From NCBI GenBank assembly GCA_002308755.1, contig DBVR01000023.1:6892-19920 (forward strand): a stretch of DNA of 13,029 nt, read 5' to 3'. Position numbers and translations under genes: made by a program. Source of the stretch: Christensenella sp. UBA1259. Lineage in GTDB: Bacteria; Bacillota; Clostridia; Christensenellales; Borkfalkiaceae. The notes beneath the pieces were generated by a model that was not told the origin of the DNA, did not search any database, and was given only the letters and a program-made list of their open reading frames with translations. Of the stretch, positions 6,570-13,029 are shown in pieces. How positions within the stretch are numbered: position 1 is the stretch's first letter; every line of letters starts with the position of its first letter.

Positions 6570-8414
6570 ATGAAAAAAAGACTCATAAAAATTTTAACCC
6601 TTGCGTTTGCGGTAATAATGTGTTTTTCCGCGTCTTTCGGCTGTAATCTCGTTACGAAAGACAACTTAAAGGATATGGAACAGGTCGTCGCGACGGTGAA
6701 TATCAACAAGGAAGACAACGTCTATAAAAGAGACGTGGTCATGGCGTATATCAACTACGGGTATATCTACGTGCAGTATTACGGATATTCGCAGGAAAGG
6801 ACGATGCAGATGATACTCGACGGACTTATCGAGTCGCATATCATGGTTCAGGAAGCGATGAACGTCTTTGAAAACGACGCGAATTTCGTTAAAGACGACG
6901 CGTATCCCGCGTACACCGCCGAAAGGTATCTTTCGGAAGAAGACAGACTTTCCGCGCTTTACGACACTTACGTTACGATAAACGATCTTTTGGACAGGTA
7001 TTCGGACGAAGAAAAACCCGCCGAAAACAAAGACGACTTGAACGAAACGGTAAGGACCGTTCCGACCGACGCAAAGAACGCCGAAAAGGACGTGGACAAA
7101 CAGGCGTATATCGACGAAGGTTTCGACGTAGACAGCAACGAATACAGGGTAAACACCCTTGCGAAAGTCGTTAAGATGTTAAAGTCCAACGGACTTTTGG
7201 GTGACGCGTATCAGGGCGATATAAAGGACACCGACTATTTCGCGCAGATAAAAAAGGCAAACATGGAACAGAAAGTAGTCGATAACTACGAAGAAAAATT
7301 GCTGAACGAAGTGCGTTCGGAACTCACTTACGACAGGCTTTCCGCGGCGTACCTTGATAAAAAGACCGAACAGGAGAACTGGTCCAACGCGGAATTCGTT
7401 TCCGCACTCTCTTCGGCTACCGCCGAAAAGCCCGTTCTTTACAGCAAGCAGGGTACTTACGGTTACGTCTACAACCTGCTTTTGGGAGTAAACGACTACC
7501 AGAGCAAGGAAATTTCCGATCTTAACGCCGAAAGCAATCTTTCCGATGTGGAGCGCGCCGCCCGCCGTGCGGAAATACTTAATTCCACGACGGTAAAGGA
7601 TCTGCGTTCTACCTGGATACTTTCGGGCTATGATTTCGACGGCGAAAAGTTCACCGGCGACTACACCTTTGCGAAAGATCCCGCAAACAGCCTTCCCTTT
7701 AAGGGCGAAGTAAATCTCCTGAAAGACGCGACGGAAGAAGATCCCGCAGTCTACGGCGTGGAAGACGTCTATACCTACGGACTCAACGATTTCGTTTCCA
7801 TGATGAACGAGTACGTGTACGGTAATGCGGACGTCGGCGAAAACGACGCGGACGTATCCGTCTATAAAAAATATAACTGCGCCGTTAAACCCGCGGAATA
7901 CGAAAACAAGATAAACGAATTGCTGTTCGCGTTTTCCACCGACGGCGGTTCGCTCAATACCTATAAAGGTTACGTTATAAAACCCGCGGTCGACGGTGCG
8001 AATACCGAAGAGTACGTTAAGACTTTCGGCGACGCGGGGAGAACTCTTCTCACCATGGGTGAAGCAAGTTATATAATAGTCGCGTCGGACTACGGCTATC
8101 ACGTGATATTCTTCTCTCTTGCCTTTAACGCCGATTACGGTTACGCTACTTTGGACGAGTATCTCGACAGTCTCGATATCGATATAGGCGGGTACGCGAC
8201 TTACGAAGAATACTTTAACGCCATGCTCGGCGACTGGGAAGAGTTCGGAAAGAGCGACAACTACCTGTATTTCCTTGCGAACGAACTTATTTCCGGCAAG
8301 ACGACTAACGTCGTGTCGGCAAAGCGCACGGAAATAGTCAACAGATACGTTAGGGAAACCGACGGCGCGGTCAAAGTTTACGAAAACAGGATGAAAGACT
8401 TATTCGGAAATTAA
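6570..8414 (+). CDS. PrsA/SurA-like foldase lipoprotein with divergent parvulin region
   Basis: This 614-residue protein begins with a lipoprotein signal: MKKRLIKILT, a hydrophobic stretch to about residue 20, then SFGC with the likely lipidated cysteine C25. Residues about 38-100 (VVATVNINKEDNVYKRDVVM through LIESHIMVQEAM) look like the SurA/PrsA N-terminal chaperone region. GYVYNLLLGVNDYQS (298-312) resembles the first strand of a parvulin domain, and MGEASYIIVASDYGYHVIFF (496-515) resembles its last strands; some 180 residues lie between. I therefore infer an extracytoplasmic foldase related to PrsA, with a divergent or inactive isomerase. The protein is acidic and rich in Tyr and Asp. AGGGAG at 6558-6563 is well placed. 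A PrsA-like gene after mfd is a familiar arrangement in Clostridia, which supports the call. Alternative: a foldase-derived lipoprotein with another, unknown task. Confidence 0.72.
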   Translation: MKKRLIKILTLAFAVIMCFSASFGCNLVTKDNLKDMEQVVATVNINKEDNVYKRDVVMAYINYGYIYVQYYGYSQERTMQMILDGLIESHIMVQEAMNVFENDANFVKDDAYPAYTAERYLSEEDRLSALYDTYVTINDLLDRYSDEEKPAENKDDLNETVRTVPTDAKNAEKDVDKQAYIDEGFDVDSNEYRVNTLAKVVKMLKSNGLLGDAYQGDIKDTDYFAQIKKANMEQKVVDNYEEKLLNEVRSELTYDRLSAAYLDKKTEQENWSNAEFVSALSSATAEKPVLYSKQGTYGYVYNLLLGVNDYQSKEISDLNAESNLSDVERAARRAEILNSTTVKDLRSTWILSGYDFDGEKFTGDYTFAKDPANSLPFKGEVNLLKDATEEDPAVYGVEDVYTYGLNDFVSMMNEYVYGNADVGENDADVSVYKKYNCAVKPAEYENKINELLFAFSTDGGSLNTYKGYVIKPAVDGANTEEYVKTFGDAGRTLLTMGEASYIIVASDYGYHVIFFSLAFNADYGYATLDEYLDSLDIDIGGYATYEEYFNAMLGDWEEFGKSDNYLYFLANELISGKTTNVVSAKRTEIVNRYVRETDGAVKVYENRMKDLFGN

Positions 8415-8431
8415 ACGTTTTAGCGGAGTGG

Positions 8432-8465
8432 ACAGGGGGCAAGATTTTTGCCCCCTGTAATTTTT
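8432..8465 (+). terminator. Strong intrinsic terminator after the foldase gene
   Basis: An 11-bp perfect stem ACAGGGGGCAA / TTGCCCCCTGT (8432-8442 and 8448-8458) with loop GATTT is followed by AATTTTT. It lies 17 bases after the stop codon and ends 14 bases before the next start codon. Confidence 0.93.
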
Positions 8466-8479
8466 AATCGGGAACGCAT

Positions 8480-9067
8480 ATGATAATTTTTTTCGATACC
8501 GAAACTTCGGGGCTTTATCCCGGGCAGATATGCCAACTTTCCTATGTCTCGGAAGGGGCGGAAGGGATAAGTGCCAAGAACTTTTATTTTTCCGTCGATT
8601 CCGTGGAATACGGGGCGTACAGGGTACACGGGCTTTCCAAAGAAAAACTCGAAATACTTTCGGAAGGCAGGCGTTTTTGCGACTTTGCGGAAGAAATATA
8701 CGCGGACTTTACCGCGGCGGATATAATAGTCGCGCACAACGCACCCTTCGATATATCCTTTTTAGACGCGGAATTCAAAAGGGCGGGCTATGATTTTAAG
8801 CCCAAGGAAACCTTCTGTTCAATGCGCAAGACGGCAAAGTTCTGCAAGATACCGAGAAGCTGTTCGCAAGGGTATAAGTATCCCAAACTTTCGGAGATGT
8901 GTTCGCATTACGGTGTTTCGGACGTGGACGTGTATTTCGAAACGCAGGATCTTTTCGGGTACGCCGGCGGATTTCACGACGCCAGATTCGATACCGTGGC
9001 CATGTATCTTGCCGTTAAAAGGGCGATGAAAGAAGGCGACGTAGTAAAATTAAAGGAGTTCTTATGA
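8480..9067 (+). CDS. DEDDh 3'-5' exonuclease (DnaQ-like)
   Basis: A stand-alone 195-residue exonuclease of the DnaQ/RNase T superfamily. The catalytic set is visible: D6-T-E8 in FFDTETSGL, D91 in VAHNAPFD, and H166-D-A-R-F-D171, so it is the DEDDh subtype with two-metal catalysis removing nucleotides from a 3' end. YRVHGLSKEKL is the usual substrate-side stretch after the first motif. It lacks polymerase, BRCT or helicase domains, so it could act in DNA proofreading, repair or RNA trimming; the sequence does not decide this. The stop codon overlaps the next start as ATGA, so the PHP protein is translationally coupled. Ribosome binding before this gene is weak (CGGGAA). No promoter fits between the preceding terminator and the start. 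Confidence 0.88.
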   Translation: MIIFFDTETSGLYPGQICQLSYVSEGAEGISAKNFYFSVDSVEYGAYRVHGLSKEKLEILSEGRRFCDFAEEIYADFTAADIIVAHNAPFDISFLDAEFKRAGYDFKPKETFCSMRKTAKFCKIPRSCSQGYKYPKLSEMCSHYGVSDVDVYFETQDLFGYAGGFHDARFDTVAMYLAVKRAMKEGDVVKLKEFL

Positions 9068-9777
9068 TAAAACTTGAAACGCATTGCCATACGCCGGGCG
9101 CAAGCCCCTGCGCCGACTGTGATTTCGACCTTGCGGTAAAAAAATACGCCGCGGCGGGTTACGGCGGGGTGGTCATCACAAACCACCTTTCGGAATACAG
9201 TTACGCGCGCCTCTCGGGAGATTCTCACAGAGAAAAGACGGACTCGTATTTCGGTTGTTATCACTCGGCGAAGGAAAAACTCGAAAAGGCGGGACTTAAA
9301 GCCTTTTGGGGCGTGGAAGTAAGGGCGTATTGCCAAAACGGTGATTTTTCGGAATATATGCTGTACGGACTTACGGAAAGGGACATGTACGACAGTCCAC
9401 CGTTTTACACTTTCACGCAGGAAGAACTTTTCCGCTTTGCCGAAAAGAAAAACGCCTTTATGTATCAGCCGCACCCGTTCAGGACGGGGGTGGCTTGCGG
9501 TAACCCGACGTTTTTGCACGGGGCGGAAGCCTTTAACGGACACAGCACGCATTTTAATTACAACGCGCTGGCAAACGATTTCTGCGAGAAAAATCATATT
9601 ATAAAGATGTCGGGAACGGATTATCACCACGATTTCCAGCCCGTTATCGGCGGAATATTCGTGCCCGACGGGATATCGGACGAAAAGGCGCTTACGGAAT
9701 TTCTGAAAAATAACGCGTTCGATATTATCCGCGACGAAACTTTCTACGAAAGAGAACTTAAAAAGAACAAGGAGTAA
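9064..9777 (+). CDS. PHP-domain metal-dependent phosphoesterase
   Basis: A 237-residue protein with the polymerase-and-histidinol-phosphatase fold. Metal-ligand motifs are H7-C-H9 near the start (LETHCHTPG), H41 in VITNH, E85 in GVEVRAY, H137 in YQPHPFR, H160 in FNGHSTH, and D186-Y-H188 in GTDYHHD. The family contains histidinol phosphatases, nucleases such as the YciV/RNase AM type, and the PHP domains of bacterial DNA polymerases; all the metal sites look intact, but the substrate cannot be told from the sequence. It overlaps the exonuclease gene by four bases (ATGA), with AAGGAG at 9053-9058 five bases before the ATG. That coupling suggests a shared role, for example stepwise breakdown of oligonucleotides (inference). 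It is not a clear HisK or HisB, and there are no histidine genes nearby. Confidence 0.85.
   Translation: MIKLETHCHTPGASPCADCDFDLAVKKYAAAGYGGVVITNHLSEYSYARLSGDSHREKTDSYFGCYHSAKEKLEKAGLKAFWGVEVRAYCQNGDFSEYMLYGLTERDMYDSPPFYTFTQEELFRFAEKKNAFMYQPHPFRTGVACGNPTFLHGAEAFNGHSTHFNYNALANDFCEKNHIIKMSGTDYHHDFQPVIGGIFVPDGISDEKALTEFLKNNAFDIIRDETFYERELKKNKE
9769..9774 (+). promoter_or_regulatory. Ribosome binding site supporting a TTG start
   Basis: AAGGAG lies at the end of the PHP gene, directly abutting its TAA stop, and eight bases before the TTG at 9783. No ATG or GTG is suitably placed after it in frame, so the TTG is the most likely start of the permease. Confidence 0.75.
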
Positions 9778-9782
9778 ACCCG

Positions 9783-10778
9783 TTGAATTTTGAAAACGTA
9801 CTGATAACGGTCGTAGCGCTTCTTTTGCTTGCCGTGCCGGGGTTCATATTCGCGAAACTCAAAATGTTTCCCGAAGGCGCAAGCAAGGCGTTTTCCGTTA
9901 TGGTGCTGTACGGCTGTCAGCCGGTAATGATAATAGTCTGCTTTCAGAAGACCGCTTTCGATCCCGCGCTGGGACTCAATATGCTGTACGTCTTTCTGCT
10001 TGCCGTAGCGGTACACGCCGCTATGTTCGCGCTGCTTTTTCTGTGCTTTAGAAAAGCCCCGAAAGACGATAAGACCAAGATAATAAAGTACGCGGGTTCG
10101 TTTTCCAACTGCGGGTTTATGGGCGTACCGTTTTTGCAGGCGTTATTCGACGGGAACGCGGCGCAGGGCGAAATACTTATCTACGGCGCGATAGTTATCG
10201 CCGTGTTCAACGTTTTCAACTGGACGGTGGGCGTGTTTATGATGACGGGGGATATAAAACAGGTGTCTTTAAAGAAGATCGCCCTTAACCCCGTTATAAT
10301 ATCCGTCGTAATAGGGTTTTTACTCTTCGTACTTATAGGAAAGCCGATAGTTTCCCTTGCGGAAGAAGGCACGACCATGCACACCGTACTTTCTCGGTTT
10401 ATGCAGACGTTAAATATAATTTCCGAAGCGGTAACGCCGTTATCTCTTACCGTTATCGGTATAAAACTTGCGGGCGTGAACTTAAAGAAACTGTTTTTGG
10501 ACTTAAAGGCTTACCTTGCGGTGTTTTTCAAGAATATCGTCATGCCGCTTATCGCTATGTTCGCGACGGCGTTTTTGCCCGTCGACTCTACGGTGAAATA
10601 CGCGGTGTTTTTCCTTCTTTCAATGCCCGCGGCGACGGGCACTACGCTTTTCGCGGTGAAATTCGGCGCGGACGCAGACTTTGCGTCGGTGTGCGTTATT
10701 TTAAGCACCGCCTTATCGGTCGTTTCGGTGCCGCTACTGTTCCTTTTAATGAACGGCGGGCTTGGCGTGGCGATATAA
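9783..10778 (+). CDS. AEC-family (auxin efflux carrier-like) permease
   Basis: A 331-residue inner-membrane transporter with about ten hydrophobic segments (roughly 5-25, 35-54, 66-88, 105-122, 130-153, 169-186, 212-230, 243-264, 272-293 and 302-323). Family marks are SFSNCGFMGVPFLQALF (106-122), where the Asn-x-Gly-x-x-Gly-x-Pro pattern lies in a re-entrant helix region, and the C-terminal MPAATGTTLFAVKFGAD with the later STALSVVSVP. Bacterial members export or exchange organic acids such as malate or, in some cases, amino-acid-related compounds; the substrate is not predictable here. Translation starts at TTG, backed by AAGGAG. It follows the PHP gene by five bases and is probably in the same transcript, though no functional link to it is obvious. 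Confidence 0.9.
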   Translation: MNFENVLITVVALLLLAVPGFIFAKLKMFPEGASKAFSVMVLYGCQPVMIIVCFQKTAFDPALGLNMLYVFLLAVAVHAAMFALLFLCFRKAPKDDKTKIIKYAGSFSNCGFMGVPFLQALFDGNAAQGEILIYGAIVIAVFNVFNWTVGVFMMTGDIKQVSLKKIALNPVIISVVIGFLLFVLIGKPIVSLAEEGTTMHTVLSRFMQTLNIISEAVTPLSLTVIGIKLAGVNLKKLFLDLKAYLAVFFKNIVMPLIAMFATAFLPVDSTVKYAVFFLLSMPAATGTTLFAVKFGADADFASVCVILSTALSVVSVPLLFLLMNGGLGVAI

Positions 10779-10801
10779 AAACATTACGCGGGTTTTCGGC
10801 G

Positions 10802-10807
10802 TATAAT
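10802..10807 (+). promoter_or_regulatory. Possible -10 box just before the alr start
   Basis: A perfect TATAAT ends five bases before the ATG at 10813. If used, transcription would begin at or beside the start codon and give a leaderless message. I find no convincing -35 and no extended -10 TG, so the box may be chance; alr can also be expressed from the upstream operon. No Shine-Dalgarno is visible in this 34-base gap. Confidence 0.3.
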
Positions 10808-10812
10808 GTGTT

Positions 10813-11829
10813 ATGCCCGTAAAAGCCGTTATAGATTTAAGGAACATAGTCAAAAACGCCGAAAGGGTGAAAGCCCTTCTCCCCGAAAACACCAAACTTT
10901 GCGCCGTGGTAAAAGCCGACGCCTACGGGCACGGCGGACAGGAAGTCGCCGCGGCTCTTTACAGGATCGCCGATTGCTTTGCCGTAGCCACGGTGGAAGA
11001 AGGGATAAGTTTAAGGCTTTCGGGCATAGATAAAGAGATACTCGTTTTAACTAAGGCGTTTCATAGCGACGTATTAAAAGCGGTCATATACCGCCTTACC
11101 CTTACCGCCGAAAGCGGAAAAGATTTAAAAATCTACCTAAACGCCGCTAAAAGACTTAAAACCCGCCTTTTTATCCACTTAAAATACGATACGGGTATGC
11201 GTAGGCAGGGGTTTTCGGGGTTAGAAGAATTAAAAGACGCTTTCGAATTCTGCAAAGGGCGAAAGTATATCGCGGTAACGGGGCTTTATACCCATTACGC
11301 CGCCCCCGAAAGGAAAAGTTCTGTTGCGGCGGCGACGGATAAATTTTCTGTTGCAATAAATCTTGCCAGGGGTTATAATAAAGATATAATCTGCCACGCT
11401 TCGGCAAGCGGCGGGTTTTTGGCGGGCAAGTTTTTCGATATGGTAAGGATAGGTATACTTCTTTACGGATACACCCCCTTTAAGACCGATAAAATAAAGG
11501 TAAGCCCCGCCATGAAAGTCTTTGCGCCCGTCGTAAGAGTTCGCACGCTTAAAAAGGGCGAATCCGCACTTTACGGCGAAAAGGCGGCGAAAAAAGACGT
11601 TTGCCTTACGCTGGTGCGGTACGGCTACGCCGACGGACTTTTCCGAAAGGAAATAAAAGGGCAGTTCAACAACCGCTGTATGGACGTTACGGCGGTAACG
11701 GGAAAGGCGCGTAAAAACTTCGTCGCGGTTATGGATAACGCCGAAAAACTTGCGAAAGAGTACGGTACGATCCCTTATGAAATTCTGGTAAAATGCGCTT
11801 TGCGCGCCGAAAAAATATATTTAAGGTAG
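10813..11829 (+). CDS. alr: Alanine racemase, compact form
   Basis: Alr interconverts L- and D-alanine with PLP and supplies D-alanine for peptidoglycan. The PLP lysine is K34 in AVVKADAYGHG; the barrel continues with KYDTGMRRQGF (R131 matches the PLP-oxygen arginine), LYTHYA, and MVRIGILLYGY. The second-domain catalytic tyrosine is Y254 in GESALYGE, with RYGYADG and C289-M-D following, and the end GTIPYEIL followed by RAEKIYL is the usual C-terminus. At 338 residues it is shorter than the common 370-390. The loss is mainly in the C-terminal domain, where the stretch normally carrying GDEVVLxG between the CMD motif and GTIxYE is reduced, and CMDQ reads CMDV. All core catalytic residues remain, so it is probably active, with a changed dimer or entryway region. 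The start is set by homology, as no ribosome site is seen. Confidence 0.92.
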   Translation: MPVKAVIDLRNIVKNAERVKALLPENTKLCAVVKADAYGHGGQEVAAALYRIADCFAVATVEEGISLRLSGIDKEILVLTKAFHSDVLKAVIYRLTLTAESGKDLKIYLNAAKRLKTRLFIHLKYDTGMRRQGFSGLEELKDAFEFCKGRKYIAVTGLYTHYAAPERKSSVAAATDKFSVAINLARGYNKDIICHASASGGFLAGKFFDMVRIGILLYGYTPFKTDKIKVSPAMKVFAPVVRVRTLKKGESALYGEKAAKKDVCLTLVRYGYADGLFRKEIKGQFNNRCMDVTAVTGKARKNFVAVMDNAEKLAKEYGTIPYEILVKCALRAEKIYLR

Positions 11830-11832
11830 ACT

Positions 11833-12453
11833 ATGGTAAAATATTACATCAAACGGGCGGGTTTGCCGTTTTTGTATCTTCTTTTCATGATAATGCCGGC
11901 TCTCGGCATCCTTGCGATAGGCGACAACCTTTTATGGCTTAAAATAATTCTCGGGGTTCTTTGCGTCGCGCTTTACTGCGTCGTCGTGGCGATGGTTTGC
12001 TACAAGGAAGGACAGGACGCCGTAAAGGTGCGCGCCGCCAACGATCTTGAACGCATGGTGATAGTAAGGACGGGCGAAAACCGACCTTTGAAAATTCACG
12101 AAGAGTACAAGCCCTATAAAGGGTTTATCATGGGGCTTTTCACCGTGATACCGCTTTTGTTTTTAGCCGCTCTTCACACACTCTTGTACCTGACCGCGGA
12201 AGTCAGGTGGGCAGGGGCTGCGATGGTGCTTTTGTATCTCGTGTTTTTCGAATTCTTTATGATGGACGCGGTAGTCGGCGACGGGGCGACGGAAAGCGTT
12301 TCGGAAACGCCCTGGTACGAGATGTACGGCGCGCTTATCGCCGTGCCGATAATAATTCTCGTTTCGGGGATAAGCTATATTTTAGGCGCGAGAAAGATAC
12401 TGCGCCAGCAAGAGATGATTAAGGCTAAACAGCGCGAAATATACGGAGAATAG
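11833..12453 (+). CDS. Five-helix membrane protein of unknown function
   Basis: I do not recognise this 206-residue protein. Hydrophobic segments lie at about 11-29, 34-56, 98-119, 126-146 and 166-186. Between the second and third is a charged stretch of about 40 residues (KEGQDAVKVRAANDLERM, then KIHEEYKPYKG), and the protein ends in a basic, helix-prone tail (ARKILRQQEMIKAKQREIYGE). By the positive-inside rule the central charged loop and the tail are probably cytoplasmic. It starts three bases after the alr stop with AAGG six bases upstream, and its own stop is two bases before the rsmD start, so it sits firmly inside an operon with alr and rsmD. A cell-envelope role is possible from context only. 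Confidence 0.8.
   Translation: MVKYYIKRAGLPFLYLLFMIMPALGILAIGDNLLWLKIILGVLCVALYCVVVAMVCYKEGQDAVKVRAANDLERMVIVRTGENRPLKIHEEYKPYKGFIMGLFTVIPLLFLAALHTLLYLTAEVRWAGAAMVLLYLVFFEFFMMDAVVGDGATESVSETPWYEMYGALIAVPIIILVSGISYILGARKILRQQEMIKAKQREIYGE
12445..12449 (+). promoter_or_regulatory. Ribosome binding site supporting the rsmD TTG start
   Basis: GGAGA lies inside the end of the membrane-protein gene, six bases before TTG at 12456. The first residues after that TTG (RIVGGTLRGRKL) are the standard RsmD N-terminus, so the unusual start is well supported. Confidence 0.8.
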
Positions 12454-12455
12454 AG

Positions 12456-13029
12456 TTGAGAATAGTCGGGGGAACTTTAAGGGGCAGAAAACTCAATACC
12501 TTTAAGGGAAACGACATCCGCCCCACGGCGGATAACGTAAGGGAAAGTCTTTTCAATATTTTGGGCGAAAAGACGAAAAATTCCCGTTTTCTCGACCTTT
12601 TCTGCGGCACGGGCGCGGTGGGGATAGAAGCATTGTCCCGCGGCGCGAAAAGCGTTACTTTCAACGATTTAAATAAAGAAAGCGTAAGCCTTACGGAAAA
12701 AAACCTTATTTCTCTCGGCGTATCGGGGCGTTTATCGCAAAATGACGGCGTGAGTGTTCTTGAAAACACTTCGGAAAAGTTCGATATCGTATATATAGAT
12801 CCGCCGTACAAAAGCGGCGTTAAGATACTTGCGCTTAACAAGGTTTCGGGCGTGCTTAAAAGCGGCGGTATCGCCGTAATGGAAGACGAATCGCCCTTTA
12901 TCGGCACGGCGGACGGGCTTATCCTTACCGACGTAAGAAAATACGGCAGGGTGTATCTTAACTTTTTCGAGAAAAAAGAAGACGGCGCGGCGGTGTTCGC
13001 GGGGACTTTCGACCCCGTGACGGCGGGGC
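12456..13029 (+). CDS. rsmD: 16S rRNA m2G966 methyltransferase RsmD, fused in frame to the start of CoaD (runs off the window)
   Basis: RsmD uses S-adenosylmethionine to methylate N2 of guanine-966 in 16S rRNA. Recognisable parts are M1-R-I-V-G-G-T-L-R-G-R-K, the RNA-binding R22-P-T-A-D-N-V-R-E-S-L-F-N, the SAM loop F45-L-D-L-F-C-G-T-G-A-V-G-I-E, and the catalytic D115-P-P-Y118. The methyltransferase ends near residue 175 with KYGRVYLNFFEKKED, which is about full family length. There is no stop there: the same frame continues GAAVFAGTFDPVTAG (177-191) to the window edge, and that is the N-terminal nucleotide-binding signature of phosphopantetheine adenylyltransferase. In most Bacillota coaD is a separate gene right after rsmD. 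Here the two appear joined into one protein. The frame was followed codon by codon from the TTG. Only the first dozen or so residues of CoaD are in view. Confidence 0.88.
   Translation, partial: MRIVGGTLRGRKLNTFKGNDIRPTADNVRESLFNILGEKTKNSRFLDLFCGTGAVGIEALSRGAKSVTFNDLNKESVSLTEKNLISLGVSGRLSQNDGVSVLENTSEKFDIVYIDPPYKSGVKILALNKVSGVLKSGGIAVMEDESPFIGTADGLILTDVRKYGRVYLNFFEKKEDGAAVFAGTFDPVTAG
12984..13029 (+). other. coaD: N-terminal CoaD segment of the RsmD-CoaD reading frame
   Basis: Residues 177-191 of the rsmD frame read GAAVFAGTFDPVTAG. CoaD, the fourth CoA-synthesis enzyme, normally begins M-x-x-A-x-(Y/F)-x-G-(S/T)-F-D-P-x-T-x-G-H, with the Thr/Ser and the His binding ATP phosphates. The match covers all visible positions; the histidine would be the next codon, beyond the edge. 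There is no ATG and no stop codon between the two parts. A GTG at 12993 could in principle start a separate CoaD, but it lacks a good ribosome site and RsmD would still read through in the same frame. Confidence 0.75.

Noticed and set aside
7179..8102. A 307-codon open frame on the minus strand within the foldase gene
   Set aside because: It lies wholly antisense to a gene with a signal peptide, ribosome site and family-like motifs. The translation has no domain pattern, and long antisense frames are expected from the codon bias seen throughout the window.
12993..13029. GTG at 12993 as the start of an independent coaD
   Set aside because: It lies in the rsmD frame, no stop separates the two parts, and no good ribosome site precedes it. 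An internal start cannot be excluded, but the upstream frame would still produce a fusion.
1..13029. A new defence, mobile or biosynthetic system
   Set aside because: Every sizeable frame except the 206-residue membrane protein and the left-edge fragment falls into a known family, all genes point the same way, and there are no integrases, transposases, inverted terminal repeats or composition shifts that would mark an accessory island.

Overview
This window reads as a stretch of chromosome from a low-to-mid GC Bacillota, most likely a gut Clostridia lineage. The evidence is the order prs-pth-mfd followed by a PrsA-like lipoprotein gene, a single-membrane style lipoprotein, TTG starts backed by strong Shine-Dalgarno sites, and heavy use of ATA and AGA codons. 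The lineage is an inference; there is no rRNA gene here to test it. All recognised genes lie on the plus strand and coding density is very high. I see no tRNA, rRNA, insertion sequence, CRISPR array, phage gene or defence locus.

Layout. (1) 1-1357: the tail of an unrecognised gene, an M14 zinc peptidase of the peptidoglycan-peptide type, and tadA (tRNA adenosine deaminase), which overlaps the peptidase gene by 31 bases. (2) 1358-2435: a near-consensus promoter with a perfect 5-bp dyad filling its spacer, then prs (PRPP synthetase), ended by an intrinsic terminator. (3) 2447-6439: pth (peptidyl-tRNA hydrolase) and mfd (transcription-repair coupling factor). (4) 6440-8465: an intergenic stretch with a 13-bp tandem repeat and a likely promoter, then a large PrsA/SurA-like foldase lipoprotein and a strong terminator. 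(5) 8480-12453: a DEDDh exonuclease translationally coupled to a PHP phosphoesterase, an AEC-family permease, a compact alanine racemase and a five-helix membrane protein. (6) 12456 to the window end: rsmD (16S rRNA m2G966 methyltransferase), which reads without a stop into the first residues of CoaD (phosphopantetheine adenylyltransferase).

The content is mostly housekeeping: tRNA modification and peptidyl-tRNA rescue (tadA, pth), nucleotide precursor supply (prs), repair and nucleic-acid turnover (mfd, exonuclease, PHP), envelope work (M14 peptidase, foldase, alr), and rRNA methylation joined to CoA synthesis. I do not see an obviously new multi-gene system. The most unusual points are the apparent RsmD-CoaD fusion, the dyad placed exactly between -35 and -10 of the prs promoter, a parvulin domain that appears to be split by a large insertion, the coupled exonuclease-PHP pair, and two terminator hairpins lying only 11-14 bases before the next start codon.
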